This document shows, piece after piece, positions 32,572 through 40,861 of a stretch of 50,138 nucleotides of DNA. Each line of letters opens with the position of its first letter. The stretch's first letter is position 1. Source of the DNA: a bacterium C-53 (lineage in GTDB: Bacteria; Bacillota; Clostridia; Lachnospirales; Lachnospiraceae); contig RAZD01000026.1 in NCBI GenBank assembly GCA_003612525.1, forward strand, positions 1 to 50,138. Direction: 5' to 3'. Made by a program: the position numbers and the translations under genes. Below the pieces are notes generated by a model that saw only the letters and a list, made by a program, of their open reading frames with translations, was not told the DNA's origin and searched no databases.

Positions 32572-33408
32572 ATGAATCGGAAAGTTATTTTCCTGGATAT
32601 TGATGGCACACTGACGGAGCCTGGAAAAAATGAACCGCCGCAATCCGCTGTAGAGGCGGTTTGTCAGGCAAGGGAAGCAGGACATTCTGTGTTTCTCTGT
32701 ACCGGAAGGAATTACGCTATGTTGTATCCACTGCTGAAATACGGCTTTGACGGAGTCGTTGCCAGTGCGGGAGGCTACATTAAATGCGGGGAAGAAGTGA
32801 TCTACGACTGCCCTATGACAGAAGAGCAGAGAAAGTCTGCCATGAATATTCTGAAAGAAAACGGAGTCTTCAGGACCGTGGAGTGTCTGAACGGCTCCTA
32901 TGCGGATCAGGAGTTTAAACGTTTTCTGGAGCAGTGTGCATCAGAAAACGGCAACAGTGAACTGCTTCGATGGAGAGAGCAGATTGAAAAGAGATTAAAC
33001 ATTCTTCCGATGGAGGAATATAACGGACAGCCAGTATATAAAATTACAATTATGAGTCCGTCTATGGAACAAATTGAAGCGTCAAAAGAGAAACTCTGCA
33101 ATGATTTTGAATTCTGCATACAGGAAGACGGATCGGGCAGTTTCATAAACGGTGAGATCATAAACAGGAAATTTGACAAAGGGAGGGCAGTTGAGAAAGT
33201 GTGTGCACATCTTAACATTCCTCTCTTTGATTCAATTGCAATTGGGGACAGCATGAACGACAGAGAGATGATGGAGACAGCGGGACTTGGCATTTGCATG
33301 GAAAACGGGAGCGAAACCGTAAAGAAACTGGCAGATGATATCTGTCCTTCGGTTCTTTGCGACGGTATCCGGGAAGCTTTTCTAAAGCATCGTCTGATCA
33401 GCATGTGA
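32572..33408 (+). CDS. Cof-type HAD-IIB family phosphatase (second copy)
   Basis: A 278-residue enzyme with motif I F-L-D-I-D-G-T near residues 6-12, F-L-C-T-G-R-N near 40, and I-G-D-S-M-N-D-R-E-M-M near 224. It is a paralogue of the HAD gene at 26866: the same length, the same G-F-D-G-[MV]-[IV]-A-S-A-G segment and the same I-L-P block. GGAGG is eight bases before ATG 32572. It lies between the HPr-like gene and the GH13 gene, so its substrate may be a sugar phosphate arising from sucrose or glucan metabolism. Confidence 0.9.
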   Translation: MNRKVIFLDIDGTLTEPGKNEPPQSAVEAVCQAREAGHSVFLCTGRNYAMLYPLLKYGFDGVVASAGGYIKCGEEVIYDCPMTEEQRKSAMNILKENGVFRTVECLNGSYADQEFKRFLEQCASENGNSELLRWREQIEKRLNILPMEEYNGQPVYKITIMSPSMEQIEASKEKLCNDFEFCIQEDGSGSFINGEIINRKFDKGRAVEKVCAHLNIPLFDSIAIGDSMNDREMMETAGLGICMENGSETVKKLADDICPSVLCDGIREAFLKHRLISM

Positions 33409-33443
33409 AACAGTATTTTTAAGGAAAAAGAAAGGGGAAAACA

Positions 33444-35354
33444 ATGAAAGGAAAGACAGTAAAAGGAAAGACGGTAAAAGAAAAGAGTGTAAAGGAAAAG
33501 GCAGGAAGGGAGAAAGAGGCGGATAAGATTTTTCAAAAGAGGATGGACCGCCACCATGATGAGCTCCGGTGGCTTTATATGGAATTGTACGGGAATGATT
33601 CAATGTTTGCGGAACTTTGTGATCAGATGAGGGAGTTTTACCTTGAGCGTGACAAAAAATTAAAGGACATGGACCTTAAGAGGGAAATGGATGCAAACTG
33701 GTATAAGCAGAATGACATGCTGGGGATGATGTTCTATATCGATAATTTTGCCGGAAACATGAAGGGCGTAGAGTCAAAGCTTGACTATATCGAAAAATGT
33801 AATGTGAATTATATACATCTCATGCCTTTTCTGGACACTACGGAAGGAAGGTCTGACGGGGGCTATGCGGTTTCCGATTTCAGAAAGGTGCAGGAAAAGC
33901 TTGGTTCAATGGAGGATTTGGAGAGCCTGACAGCTGCATGCCATAAAAAAGAAATCAATGTGTGCATGGATTTTGTCATGAACCACACTTCGGAAGACCA
34001 TGAATGGGCGAAGCGGGCGCGGGGAGGAGAAGGCGAATATATGAGCCGTTATTTCTTCTTTGACAATTGGGATGAGCCGGCAAAATATGAGAAAACCGTG
34101 CCACAGGTATTCCCGACGACCGCTCCGGGAAATTTTACATGGCTTCCGGATGCGGGGCATTATGTGATGACTTCTTTCTACCCATACCAGTGGGACTTGA
34201 ATTATAAAAACCCTAGAGTGTTTAATGAAATGATGTACAATTTCCTTTATCTTGCGAACAGAGGCATTGATATTATCCGTATTGATGCGGTTCCGTATAT
34301 ATGGAAAGAACTCAATACAAAATGCAGAAATCTGGCTCAGGTTCATACGATCGTGCGGATGATGCGGATGATCGGCGAGATTGTCTGCCCTGGAATTCTT
34401 CTGCTTGGAGAAGTGGTGATGGAGCCGGAAAAAGTGGTGCCGTATTTCGGAACTGTGGAAAAGCCGGAGTGTCATATGCTCTACAATGTCACAACAATGG
34501 CAACGACATGGCATACGGTGGCGACGCGGGATGTCAAACTGCTGAAAAAACAGCTTGATATCGTAAACGGACTTCCGAAAGATTATGTGTTTTTAAATTA
34601 TCTGCGTTGTCATGACGATATCGGCTGGGGACTTGACTATGATACATTGTCAATGGATGGAATGGCGGAACGCTCGCACAAGAAATATTTGAATGACTAT
34701 TTTCAGGGGTATGCGGGAGAAAGCAACAGCCGTGGTGAATTATACAATGCGGATCCTGTGACGGGGGATGCGCGTTTCTGCGGCACAACAGCCTCCATGT
34801 GCGGTGTGGAAAAAGCAGGATTTGAGCAGAACGATCAGGCGATGGAACGGGCAGTTGGATTTGATGTGATGCTGCATGCCTATATGTTTATGCAGTCCGG
34901 AATTCCGGTTCTCTACAGTGGAGATGAAATTGGTCAGGTGAATGATTATAGTTATAAGGAAGACCCGAACAAAGTGGAAGATTCCCGTTATATTCATCGC
35001 GGCGCGATGAACTGGAAGCTCGCGGAGCGTATTTCAGACCCTGATACGGTAGAAGGAAAGATCTTTGGAAAGCTCAATCAGCTTGAAAAAATACGTAAAA
35101 CAGAAAAAGTATTTGTATCCTATGCTGATACGTGGACAATTGAGACACATGATGCAGCGTTGCTTTGCATTGGCAGATATTATGATGGTGAGAAGATCAT
35201 TGGCGTGTTTAATTTCAGCGAGTTTGACAAAACTGCATGGATTCATGAAGATGACGGCGATTATACGGACCTGATTACGGGTAAGGAGATCAATCCGGTG
35301 GATGTTTCTGTCCCTGCGTATGGATTTTATTATCTGAAAAAGAAGGAAAATTGA
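33444..35354 (+). CDS. GH13 amylosucrase-family enzyme
   Basis: A 636-residue protein, about the length of amylosucrase. The catalytic set is complete: nucleophile Asp281 in R-I-D-A-V, acid/base Glu323 in L-L-G-E-V, and Asp391 in R-C-H-D-D-I-G-W. The segments Y-P-Y-Q-W-D-L-N-Y, Y-I-W-K-E-L and E-C-H-M-L-Y-N are those of amylosucrases/sucrose hydrolases (GH13_4) rather than sucrose phosphorylases. Amylosucrase turns sucrose into alpha-1,4-glucan plus fructose; hydrolysis is an alternative. There is no signal peptide, so it acts inside the cell. The first 20 residues are an unusual Lys-rich pentapeptide repeat. The LacI gene follows. Confidence 0.85.
   Translation: MKGKTVKGKTVKEKSVKEKAGREKEADKIFQKRMDRHHDELRWLYMELYGNDSMFAELCDQMREFYLERDKKLKDMDLKREMDANWYKQNDMLGMMFYIDNFAGNMKGVESKLDYIEKCNVNYIHLMPFLDTTEGRSDGGYAVSDFRKVQEKLGSMEDLESLTAACHKKEINVCMDFVMNHTSEDHEWAKRARGGEGEYMSRYFFFDNWDEPAKYEKTVPQVFPTTAPGNFTWLPDAGHYVMTSFYPYQWDLNYKNPRVFNEMMYNFLYLANRGIDIIRIDAVPYIWKELNTKCRNLAQVHTIVRMMRMIGEIVCPGILLLGEVVMEPEKVVPYFGTVEKPECHMLYNVTTMATTWHTVATRDVKLLKKQLDIVNGLPKDYVFLNYLRCHDDIGWGLDYDTLSMDGMAERSHKKYLNDYFQGYAGESNSRGELYNADPVTGDARFCGTTASMCGVEKAGFEQNDQAMERAVGFDVMLHAYMFMQSGIPVLYSGDEIGQVNDYSYKEDPNKVEDSRYIHRGAMNWKLAERISDPDTVEGKIFGKLNQLEKIRKTEKVFVSYADTWTIETHDAALLCIGRYYDGEKIIGVFNFSEFDKTAWIHEDDGDYTDLITGKEINPVDVSVPAYGFYYLKKKEN
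33447..33503 (+). repeat. 15-bp tandem repeat at the start of the GH13 gene
   Basis: Nearly four 15-base units encode K-G-K-T-V, K-G-K-T-V, K-E-K-S-V and K-E-K-A-G. The first two units differ by one base. It makes a very basic N-terminal tail. Confidence 0.85.
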
Positions 35355-35412
35355 TTATCTGAGAAAAAAGTCGGTTTTTCACAGGTATCTGGAAAAAGCA
35401 AACGAATTATGT

Positions 35413-35418
35413 TACAAT
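35413..35418 (+). promoter_or_regulatory. Probable -10 box of the LacI gene
   Basis: TACAAT at 35413-35418 with a weak -35 (TGGAAA) 17 bases upstream. A hairpin of CTGAGAAAAA and TTTTTCACAG arms (about 35359-35384, one mismatch) separates it from the GH13 stop and may weakly terminate that message. Confidence 0.45.
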
Positions 35419-35452
35419 AAAATCATGTTTTCAATATTAAGGAGCGGTACAG

Positions 35453-36430
35453 ATGAATATAGCAGAGATCGCAAAGATGGCAGGCGTATCGAAAGCAGCT
35501 GTATCCCGTTATTTTAATAATGGATATATTTCGCAGGAAAAGCGCGAGGCAATCCGTAAAGTAGTGGAAGAAACCGGATACCGGCCTTCCCTGCAGGCGC
35601 AGACATTGCGCACGAAGAGAACGAAAATGATCGGCGTAATTGTACCGAAGATTGCTTCTGCTTCCATTGGGAGAATTGTGGAAGGCATCCTTGCTGTTAT
35701 CAATGAAAAGGGATATCAGATGCTTCTGGCAGTGACCCAGAATGATGTGCACAAGGAACTTGAATATCTGGAAGCGTTTGACGATAAGCGGGTAGACGGT
35801 GTGATTTTTTCCGCAACCATATTCAGTGCGGAGCATCTGCGCCTTTTGAAAAAGTTTTCCGTTCCTGTTGTGATTGTGGGGCAGCATCTGCCGGGATACT
35901 GTTCCGTATTTCATGATGATTATCATGCCGCCTATGATCTCACAATGAAGATATTTGAGAGAGGAAGGAACAGGCTCGGCTATATCAGTGCAATACAGCA
36001 GGACAAGGCTGTGGGTGTGGAACGATACAGAGGATTTTGCGACGCAGTGCATGATATGGGCAGGGAGGAACTTGCGGATAATTTTATAATTGCATCTTTT
36101 ACAAGCGCTTCCGGTTATGAGAAGACGGGAGAGTTGCTGTCAAAGTGCAAAGATCTTGACGGAATTATATGTGCGACGGATACAATGGCTGTCGGTGCGG
36201 TTCAGTATCTGCGCGAGCATGGTATTAAGGTGCCGGAGGAGATTCTGGTAGCGGGACAGGGAGATTCCGATGTGGCCAGAATTACCTCGCCTCCCCTGAT
36301 TACGGTTCATTATTCTTATGAGCAGAGCGGAGAGATGGCAGTCAGGATATTGATGGACGCACTTGAGCAAAGAGAGGCGTTTGTCAGGGAAGTGAAGCTT
36401 GGATATTATATTGTGGAACCAAGTATATAG
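35453..36430 (+). CDS. LacI family transcriptional regulator
   Basis: A 325-residue regulator. The N-terminal helix-turn-helix and hinge (1-55) read I-A-E-I-A-K-M-A-G-V-S-K-A-A-V-S-R-Y-F-N then G-Y-R-P-S, diagnostic of LacI. A periplasmic-binding-protein-like sugar domain (about 58-325) follows, with the D-G-I-I-C-A-T-D-T-M-A segment near 240. The sequence resembles sucrose regulators (ScrR-like), which fits the GH13 gene just upstream. It is likely to bind the two operators at 32163 and 32264. Its ribosome site is AAGGAG. Confidence 0.92.
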   Translation: MNIAEIAKMAGVSKAAVSRYFNNGYISQEKREAIRKVVEETGYRPSLQAQTLRTKRTKMIGVIVPKIASASIGRIVEGILAVINEKGYQMLLAVTQNDVHKELEYLEAFDDKRVDGVIFSATIFSAEHLRLLKKFSVPVVIVGQHLPGYCSVFHDDYHAAYDLTMKIFERGRNRLGYISAIQQDKAVGVERYRGFCDAVHDMGREELADNFIIASFTSASGYEKTGELLSKCKDLDGIICATDTMAVGAVQYLREHGIKVPEEILVAGQGDSDVARITSPPLITVHYSYEQSGEMAVRILMDALEQREAFVREVKLGYYIVEPSI

Positions 36431-36556
36431 ATTGAAAAATCATGCCGATGCACTGATTTTTCAATCGGCAATTTGAGTCAGAGCCTCAAATATGCCTTGA
36501 CCGCAGTCGGAAATTTGAAATTTCCGACGCGTGTTATCGCAGTAAACTGCTCTGAC
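36430..36556. repeat. Palindrome-rich structured spacer
   Basis: Several exact inverted repeats are packed in 127 bases. Arms 36430-36442/36454-36466 (13 bp); 36443-36449/36464-36470 (7 bp, overlapping the first); 36471-36477/36485-36491 (7 bp); 36507-36516/36518-36527 (10 bp); 36539-36543/36546-36550 (5 bp); and a closing pair GTCAGAGC 36477-36484 with GCTCTGAC 36549-36556. Some pairings exclude others. It ends directly at an ATG. It could be a riboswitch-like leader of the reductase gene or a dispersed palindromic repeat. Confidence 0.75.
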
Positions 36557-36568
36557 ATGGAGGATGGT

Positions 36569-37723
36569 ATGGGAATGCATTACAGACAGTTGGGGAATAC
36601 CGGGCTTATGGCAAGCGAAATAGGTATGGGCTGTGAAGGGTTTGGCGAAGACAATTATGCTATGGCGAAAACGCTTATCGATATGGCAAAAGAGCATGGC
36701 GTCAATTATATTGATTTGTATGCATCTGACCCAAAGCTTCGAGCGGCAGTTGGGGAGGCACTTTGCGGCTGCAGAGAGAAATTCATTATACAGTCGCATA
36801 TCTGCTCTGTCTGGAAAGACGGACAATATAAGAGAAGCCGGGATTTGCTGGAGGTGAAGGCCGGATTTGAAGATATGCTCCGTTTGCTGCAAACAGATTA
36901 TATTGATGTGGGAATGATTCATTATTGTGATGCGGTGTCCGATTGGGAGGAGATCTTAAACGGAGGCATCCTTCAGTATGCGCTTGAATTAAAAGAGCAG
37001 GGACGCATCCGGCATATTGGTTTAAGCAGTCATAATCCGGAGGTGGCGCTTGCCGCGGTACGCAGTGGTCAGATAGAAGTGCTGATGTTCAGTGTGAATC
37101 CATGCTATGATCTGCAGCCGGCGGATGAAGATGTCGAACAGCTCTGGAATGCGGAGAAATATAAGAATCCTCTTGTAAATATGGACCCTTTGCGTCAGGA
37201 ATTGTATGAGACATGCCAGAGGATGGGAGTTGGCATTACGGTAATGAAAGCGTTTGGCGGCGGAGATCTTTTAAAGGAAGAGCTTTCACCGGCTGGAAAG
37301 GCGCTGACCGTATATCAGTGTCTGCATTATGCGCTGACACGGCCGGCAGTGGCGTCAGTTATGGCAGGCGTTCACAGCGCAGAGCAGCTTTCACAGTGCA
37401 TTTCCTATGAGGATGCATCAGAGGAAGAGAAGGATTATGCGCCGGCATTTGCAGAATTCCCCAAAATCAGCTGGGAAGGCCACTGTATGTATTGCAGTCA
37501 TTGTGCGCCGTGCCCGAAGAAGATTGATGTCGCCTCTGTTACAAAATTTTTAAATCTTGCCGTTTCGCAGGACTGTGTTCTGGAAACCGTACGGGAACAT
37601 TATGAAGTGTTGGAACACCATGCCGGTGAATGCATTCAGTGCGGAACCTGTGAGTCGAGATGTCCGTTTGGCGTTTCCATAATGGAAAATATGAGGCGGG
37701 CGGCAGAAATTTTTGGAAAGTAA
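36569..37723 (+). CDS. Aldo/keto reductase with C-terminal iron-sulfur cluster motifs
   Basis: A 384-residue protein. Residues 1-280 form an aldo/keto reductase barrel: Y-R-Q-L-G-N-T-G-L near the start, the R-D-L-L-E segment, D-Y-I-D-V-G-M-I-H near 115, and I-R-H-I-G-L-S-S-H. The usual catalytic Tyr region is N-Y-I-D-L-Y-A-S-D. The C-terminal 80 residues carry C-M-Y-C-S-H-C-A-P-C-P and C-I-Q-C-G-T-C-E-S-R-C-P, ferredoxin-like Cys sets for 4Fe-4S clusters, as in clostridial oxidoreductases of this type. Start 36569 is five bases after GGAGG; the open frame extends back to 36473 through the palindromic spacer. Confidence 0.88.
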   Translation: MGMHYRQLGNTGLMASEIGMGCEGFGEDNYAMAKTLIDMAKEHGVNYIDLYASDPKLRAAVGEALCGCREKFIIQSHICSVWKDGQYKRSRDLLEVKAGFEDMLRLLQTDYIDVGMIHYCDAVSDWEEILNGGILQYALELKEQGRIRHIGLSSHNPEVALAAVRSGQIEVLMFSVNPCYDLQPADEDVEQLWNAEKYKNPLVNMDPLRQELYETCQRMGVGITVMKAFGGGDLLKEELSPAGKALTVYQCLHYALTRPAVASVMAGVHSAEQLSQCISYEDASEEEKDYAPAFAEFPKISWEGHCMYCSHCAPCPKKIDVASVTKFLNLAVSQDCVLETVREHYEVLEHHAGECIQCGTCESRCPFGVSIMENMRRAAEIFGK

Positions 37724-37733
37724 TACATAAATT

Positions 37734-39212
37734 ATGAAAATTATTAAAGCATTACTGTTTTTTTTCGCAGGATTGCTTTTGATCATCAGCGGTATTGTGC
37801 TGGTCTGCGCGTTGAATCCGGATGTATCAAAGGCAATTGCAGGCCGTCTGTATTCTGAACAGAATGAGGCGGTGGATATTGGAATATCAGATGTTCCGGA
37901 TTTGGAACGCGACACTTCGCAGCCCCTGAAAAATGAGGCTGCGAATGTTGTGTCTGAAAATATGGTTTTGACGAATGAGGGAATTGATAAAAGGATTGTG
38001 CCTGAATACGCAGCGCCAGAGGAGTCGGAACTTGTGATACCGGAGGTGGTATCAGGCAGAAACGGTTATCAGCAGATACAGGGGGAGCAGCAGGAGGTTA
38101 CTGAGGAAGAAGAGGAGCAGATTCTAAGCCGGCCTGATTATGGAAATACCGGTGACGGGCTTTCCTTTGAACCTGTGTATTATCCGTATTATGCCATGCT
38201 TGACGAATCCGGAAAACATATATACCGTCAGATTTATGCAAATGCAGATAAAGTCTATCCAAAGTTTTCTCCGGTTGAGGATGTGACGGCGGGAACGCTT
38301 CGGAATATTTTTTCGGCGGTATATAACGATCATCCGGAGCTTTTCTGGCTGGATACCGCATATACGGGGAAGTTTTCGAAAGATGGTCGCTGTGTGGAAA
38401 TCGGCCTTGAGTTTAACCGCACGATACAGGATCTGGAAAGTGCAAAAAATCTGTTTCAGGAGAATGCAGAACAGATTCTGACAGGGGCGCGCAGTCTTTC
38501 AAATCAGTATGAGCAGGAAAAATTTGTGCACGATGCATTGATTGATAAAATTACATATCATCTCAAAGCAGAGATGAACCAAAGCGCTTACAGTGCGCTT
38601 GTGAACGGAAAGACTGTCTGTGCCGGATATGCCAGAGCATTTCAGTATCTTCTGGGGCAGCTGGGGATTCCGTGTTATTATTGCACCGGATTTGCCGGTG
38701 AAAATCATGCCTGGAACATCGTGGCCTTAGAGGATGGATATTACAATGTGGATACCACGTGGGATGACACCGGCGATGGAACCTACGATTATTTTAACAA
38801 GACGGATGAAGATTATGCAGGCGATCATATCAGAAGGGAACTGTCGGTCTACCTTCCGCCCTGTGACGGTCAGGCTTTCCGCAATCTTGAACCGGAGGAG
38901 AGCAGTTTAAGAAGTCTTGCTGATGTCGGGGTGACGGAGGAGCAGGTGCTGACGAACATGCAGGATTATTTTACAGACTGTTACAATCAGATTGTAAGTC
39001 AGGGGGACGGGAATTATACGTTCTATAATGTGATTGGCGGGAAGGACATGCTGGAGGCGTGGAATCGTGGGTATGAGACCGATTTCTATAAACAGGCATA
39101 TATGGAAAAAGCAGTGATTGAGACCGGTGCGCGTTCCTGCAATATGGGATTGAGCGTGGAACAGCTTCAGGGGAACAATTATCTCATCACACATGAAGTG
39201 GAGATTCGATAG
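37734..39212 (+). CDS. Membrane-anchored transglutaminase-like protein
   Basis: A 492-residue protein. One N-terminal transmembrane segment (about 5-28) anchors an extracellular part. After a polar, Glu-rich linker (about 40-140) a transglutaminase-like core carries the triad Cys296 (K-T-V-C-A-G-Y-A), His325 (E-N-H-A-W-N) and Asp340 (N-V-D-T-T-W). Bacterial members are usually proteases or act on cell-wall or peptide substrates rather than crosslinking. The ribosome site is weak (GGAAAG 13 bases upstream). The first in-frame ATG lies 10 bases after the reductase stop. Confidence 0.85.
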   Translation: MKIIKALLFFFAGLLLIISGIVLVCALNPDVSKAIAGRLYSEQNEAVDIGISDVPDLERDTSQPLKNEAANVVSENMVLTNEGIDKRIVPEYAAPEESELVIPEVVSGRNGYQQIQGEQQEVTEEEEEQILSRPDYGNTGDGLSFEPVYYPYYAMLDESGKHIYRQIYANADKVYPKFSPVEDVTAGTLRNIFSAVYNDHPELFWLDTAYTGKFSKDGRCVEIGLEFNRTIQDLESAKNLFQENAEQILTGARSLSNQYEQEKFVHDALIDKITYHLKAEMNQSAYSALVNGKTVCAGYARAFQYLLGQLGIPCYYCTGFAGENHAWNIVALEDGYYNVDTTWDDTGDGTYDYFNKTDEDYAGDHIRRELSVYLPPCDGQAFRNLEPEESSLRSLADVGVTEEQVLTNMQDYFTDCYNQIVSQGDGNYTFYNVIGGKDMLEAWNRGYETDFYKQAYMEKAVIETGARSCNMGLSVEQLQGNNYLITHEVEIR

Positions 39213-39257
39213 AGGTGAAAGATCAGTGGGAAAGAGAAAATACAAATTTTATGATAT

Positions 39258-39272
39258 TTTGTACTGTACAAA
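39258..39272. promoter_or_regulatory. Palindromic operator candidate upstream of metN
   Basis: TTTGTACTGTACAAA is a perfect 15-base dyad. A weak promoter, TGTACA (39265-39270) and TAAGAT (39288-39293), overlaps it. The 108-base spacer is too short and lacks the conserved parts for a SAM or T-box riboswitch. Confidence 0.5.
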
Positions 39273-39320
39273 TGATGAAAAATGTCATAAGATAACCTGG
39301 GGTAGGAAAGGCGTCTGATT

Positions 39321-40106
39321 ATGCAGGAAAAATTTATTGAGGTAAAACAGCTTTATAAGACATTTTGGAATAAAAAGCAGGCAGTAGGAGTTTTAAAGGG
39401 AATCGATCTGGAAGTGGAAAAGGGAGAGATTTTTGGTATTGTGGGTTTCAGCGGCGCTGGAAAATCGACGCTGGTAAGATGTATTAACCGGTTGGAAGAG
39501 CCTGACAGCGGGACAGTCAGAATTGGGGACAGCCTGATTTCTTCGCTGGGAAAAAACGAATTAAATGAACAGAGAAGGAAAATCGGCATGATTTTTCAAC
39601 AGTTCAATCTGTTTGATTCCATGACGGTTGCACAGAATATCGCGTATCCTCTGAAACTGACGAAAACACCAAAAGAAGAGACAGAAGCGCGTGTGGATGA
39701 AATGTTGGAGCTTGTAGGGCTTCGCGAGAAGAAAAACGCCTATCCGGGAGAGCTTTCCGGAGGCCAGAAACAGAGAGTCGGCATTGCGCGGGCGCTTGCA
39801 AACCGTCCCGATGTACTGCTTTCTGATGAGGCAACAAGTGCGCTTGATCCTCAGACAACGCTTTCGGTGCTTGATCTGCTTAAGGAAATTAATAAAAAAC
39901 TGGGACTTACGATTATACTGATCACGCATGAACTGGAAGTGATCAAATATGCCTGCCACAGAATGGCGGTTATGGAGAGCGGAAAACTTCTGGAACAGGG
40001 AACCGTGAAAGACATTTTTGAGTCGCCGAAATGTGAGACGGCCAGAAACTTTATCAGCGTATATGACAGATTCAGAAGCGATCACTGGCAGGAGGAAACA
40101 GAATGA
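39321..40106 (+). CDS. metN: Methionine ABC transporter ATP-binding protein, short form
   Basis: A 261-residue ABC ATPase with Walker A G-F-S-G-A-G-K-S-T (about 41-49), the Q-loop F-Q-Q-F-N-L-F, signature L-S-G-G-Q-K-Q-R and Walker B V-L-L-S-D-E-A-T-S-A-L-D. MetN proteins usually have about 340 residues, with a C-terminal NIL/ACT-like domain that binds methionine and inhibits transport. That domain is absent here. The position before metI and metQ supports methionine import. It overlaps metI by 4 bases. Confidence 0.88.
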   Translation: MQEKFIEVKQLYKTFWNKKQAVGVLKGIDLEVEKGEIFGIVGFSGAGKSTLVRCINRLEEPDSGTVRIGDSLISSLGKNELNEQRRKIGMIFQQFNLFDSMTVAQNIAYPLKLTKTPKEETEARVDEMLELVGLREKKNAYPGELSGGQKQRVGIARALANRPDVLLSDEATSALDPQTTLSVLDLLKEINKKLGLTIILITHELEVIKYACHRMAVMESGKLLEQGTVKDIFESPKCETARNFISVYDRFRSDHWQEETE

Positions 40107-40813
40107 GTTTATACAAATATTCCTTTTGGGAAGTTCTGAAACATTGCTTTAGCGCGGAAGTGTGGGAGCGCGTGCTTCCGGCAATCGGAGAGACCATGTA
40201 TATGGTTGCCATTTCATCGGTCTTTGTTTTGATTTTTGGCATACTTTTAGGTCTTGTTTTGGTTCTCACAAGCAAAGAGGGACTGATGCCCTGCAAACCG
40301 GTAAATACAGTGTTGGGAGCTGTGATCAACTGCTTTCGTTCTCTGCCGCAGGTGATTATTATCATTGTAATGCTGCCGGTGGCAAGAGCGCTTGTTGGGA
40401 AATCCTATGGTTCCAATGCCTGTATTATTTCGCTTGTGGCAAGCTGTGTGCCGCTTTTTGCAAGACTGGTTGAGAGCAGTCTGCTGGAACTTGACAAAGG
40501 AAAGATCGAGGCGGCAAAGGCGATGGGAAGCGGCAATCTGAGGATTTTATTCACGATTATGGTGCCGGAGACATTGCCGTCACTGATACGGGCGTTCACA
40601 AATGCAGTTGTGATTGTGATCTCCATGACGGCATTAGCGGGAAGCTTCGGAGCCGGCGGAATCGGTTATATTGCAGTTACATATGGATATACGAGGTATC
40701 AGCATGATCTTCTTTTTGCGACGATTCTTGTTTTGATCGTGATTGTTCAGGCCGTTCAGATTGTCGGGGATACGATTTCAAAGCTTATTTTGAAAAAAAG
40801 ACATTTAATATAG
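40103..40813 (+). CDS. metI: Methionine ABC transporter permease
   Basis: A 236-residue permease with five hydrophobic segments. The motif A-A-K-A-M-G-S-G-N-L-R-I-L near 137-150 is the EAA-loop that contacts the ATPase, and F-R-S-L-P-Q-V-I-I near 80 is typical of MetI. Its ATG overlaps the metN stop (ATGA). Confidence 0.9.
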   Translation: MSLYKYSFWEVLKHCFSAEVWERVLPAIGETMYMVAISSVFVLIFGILLGLVLVLTSKEGLMPCKPVNTVLGAVINCFRSLPQVIIIIVMLPVARALVGKSYGSNACIISLVASCVPLFARLVESSLLELDKGKIEAAKAMGSGNLRILFTIMVPETLPSLIRAFTNAVVIVISMTALAGSFGAGGIGYIAVTYGYTRYQHDLLFATILVLIVIVQAVQIVGDTISKLILKKRHLI

Positions 40814-40861
40814 CGTATGCTGTTTAAATGGATAGATGTCAAATTTAAGGAGGAGAAAATT

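Noticed and set aside
33906-34514. Minus-strand open frame of 202 codons inside the GH13 gene
   Set aside because: It covers the catalytic region of a well-supported enzyme and has no start signals.
33444-35354. Sucrose phosphorylase
   Set aside because: Sucrose phosphorylases are about 480-500 residues and lack the N-terminal helical domain and R-C-H-D-D-I-G-W context seen here.
35423-36052. Minus-strand open frame of 209 codons opposite the LacI gene
   Set aside because: The plus-strand LacI helix-turn-helix is unambiguous; the antisense frame has no motif.
36473-36568. N-terminal extension of the aldo/keto reductase from a TTG
   Set aside because: It is made of the palindromic spacer, has no ribosome site, and the family's N-terminus begins at the start with GGAGG in front.
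39213-39320. SAM or T-box riboswitch before metN
   Set aside because: The spacer is too short and lacks the conserved riboswitch sequence; only a DNA palindrome is visible.
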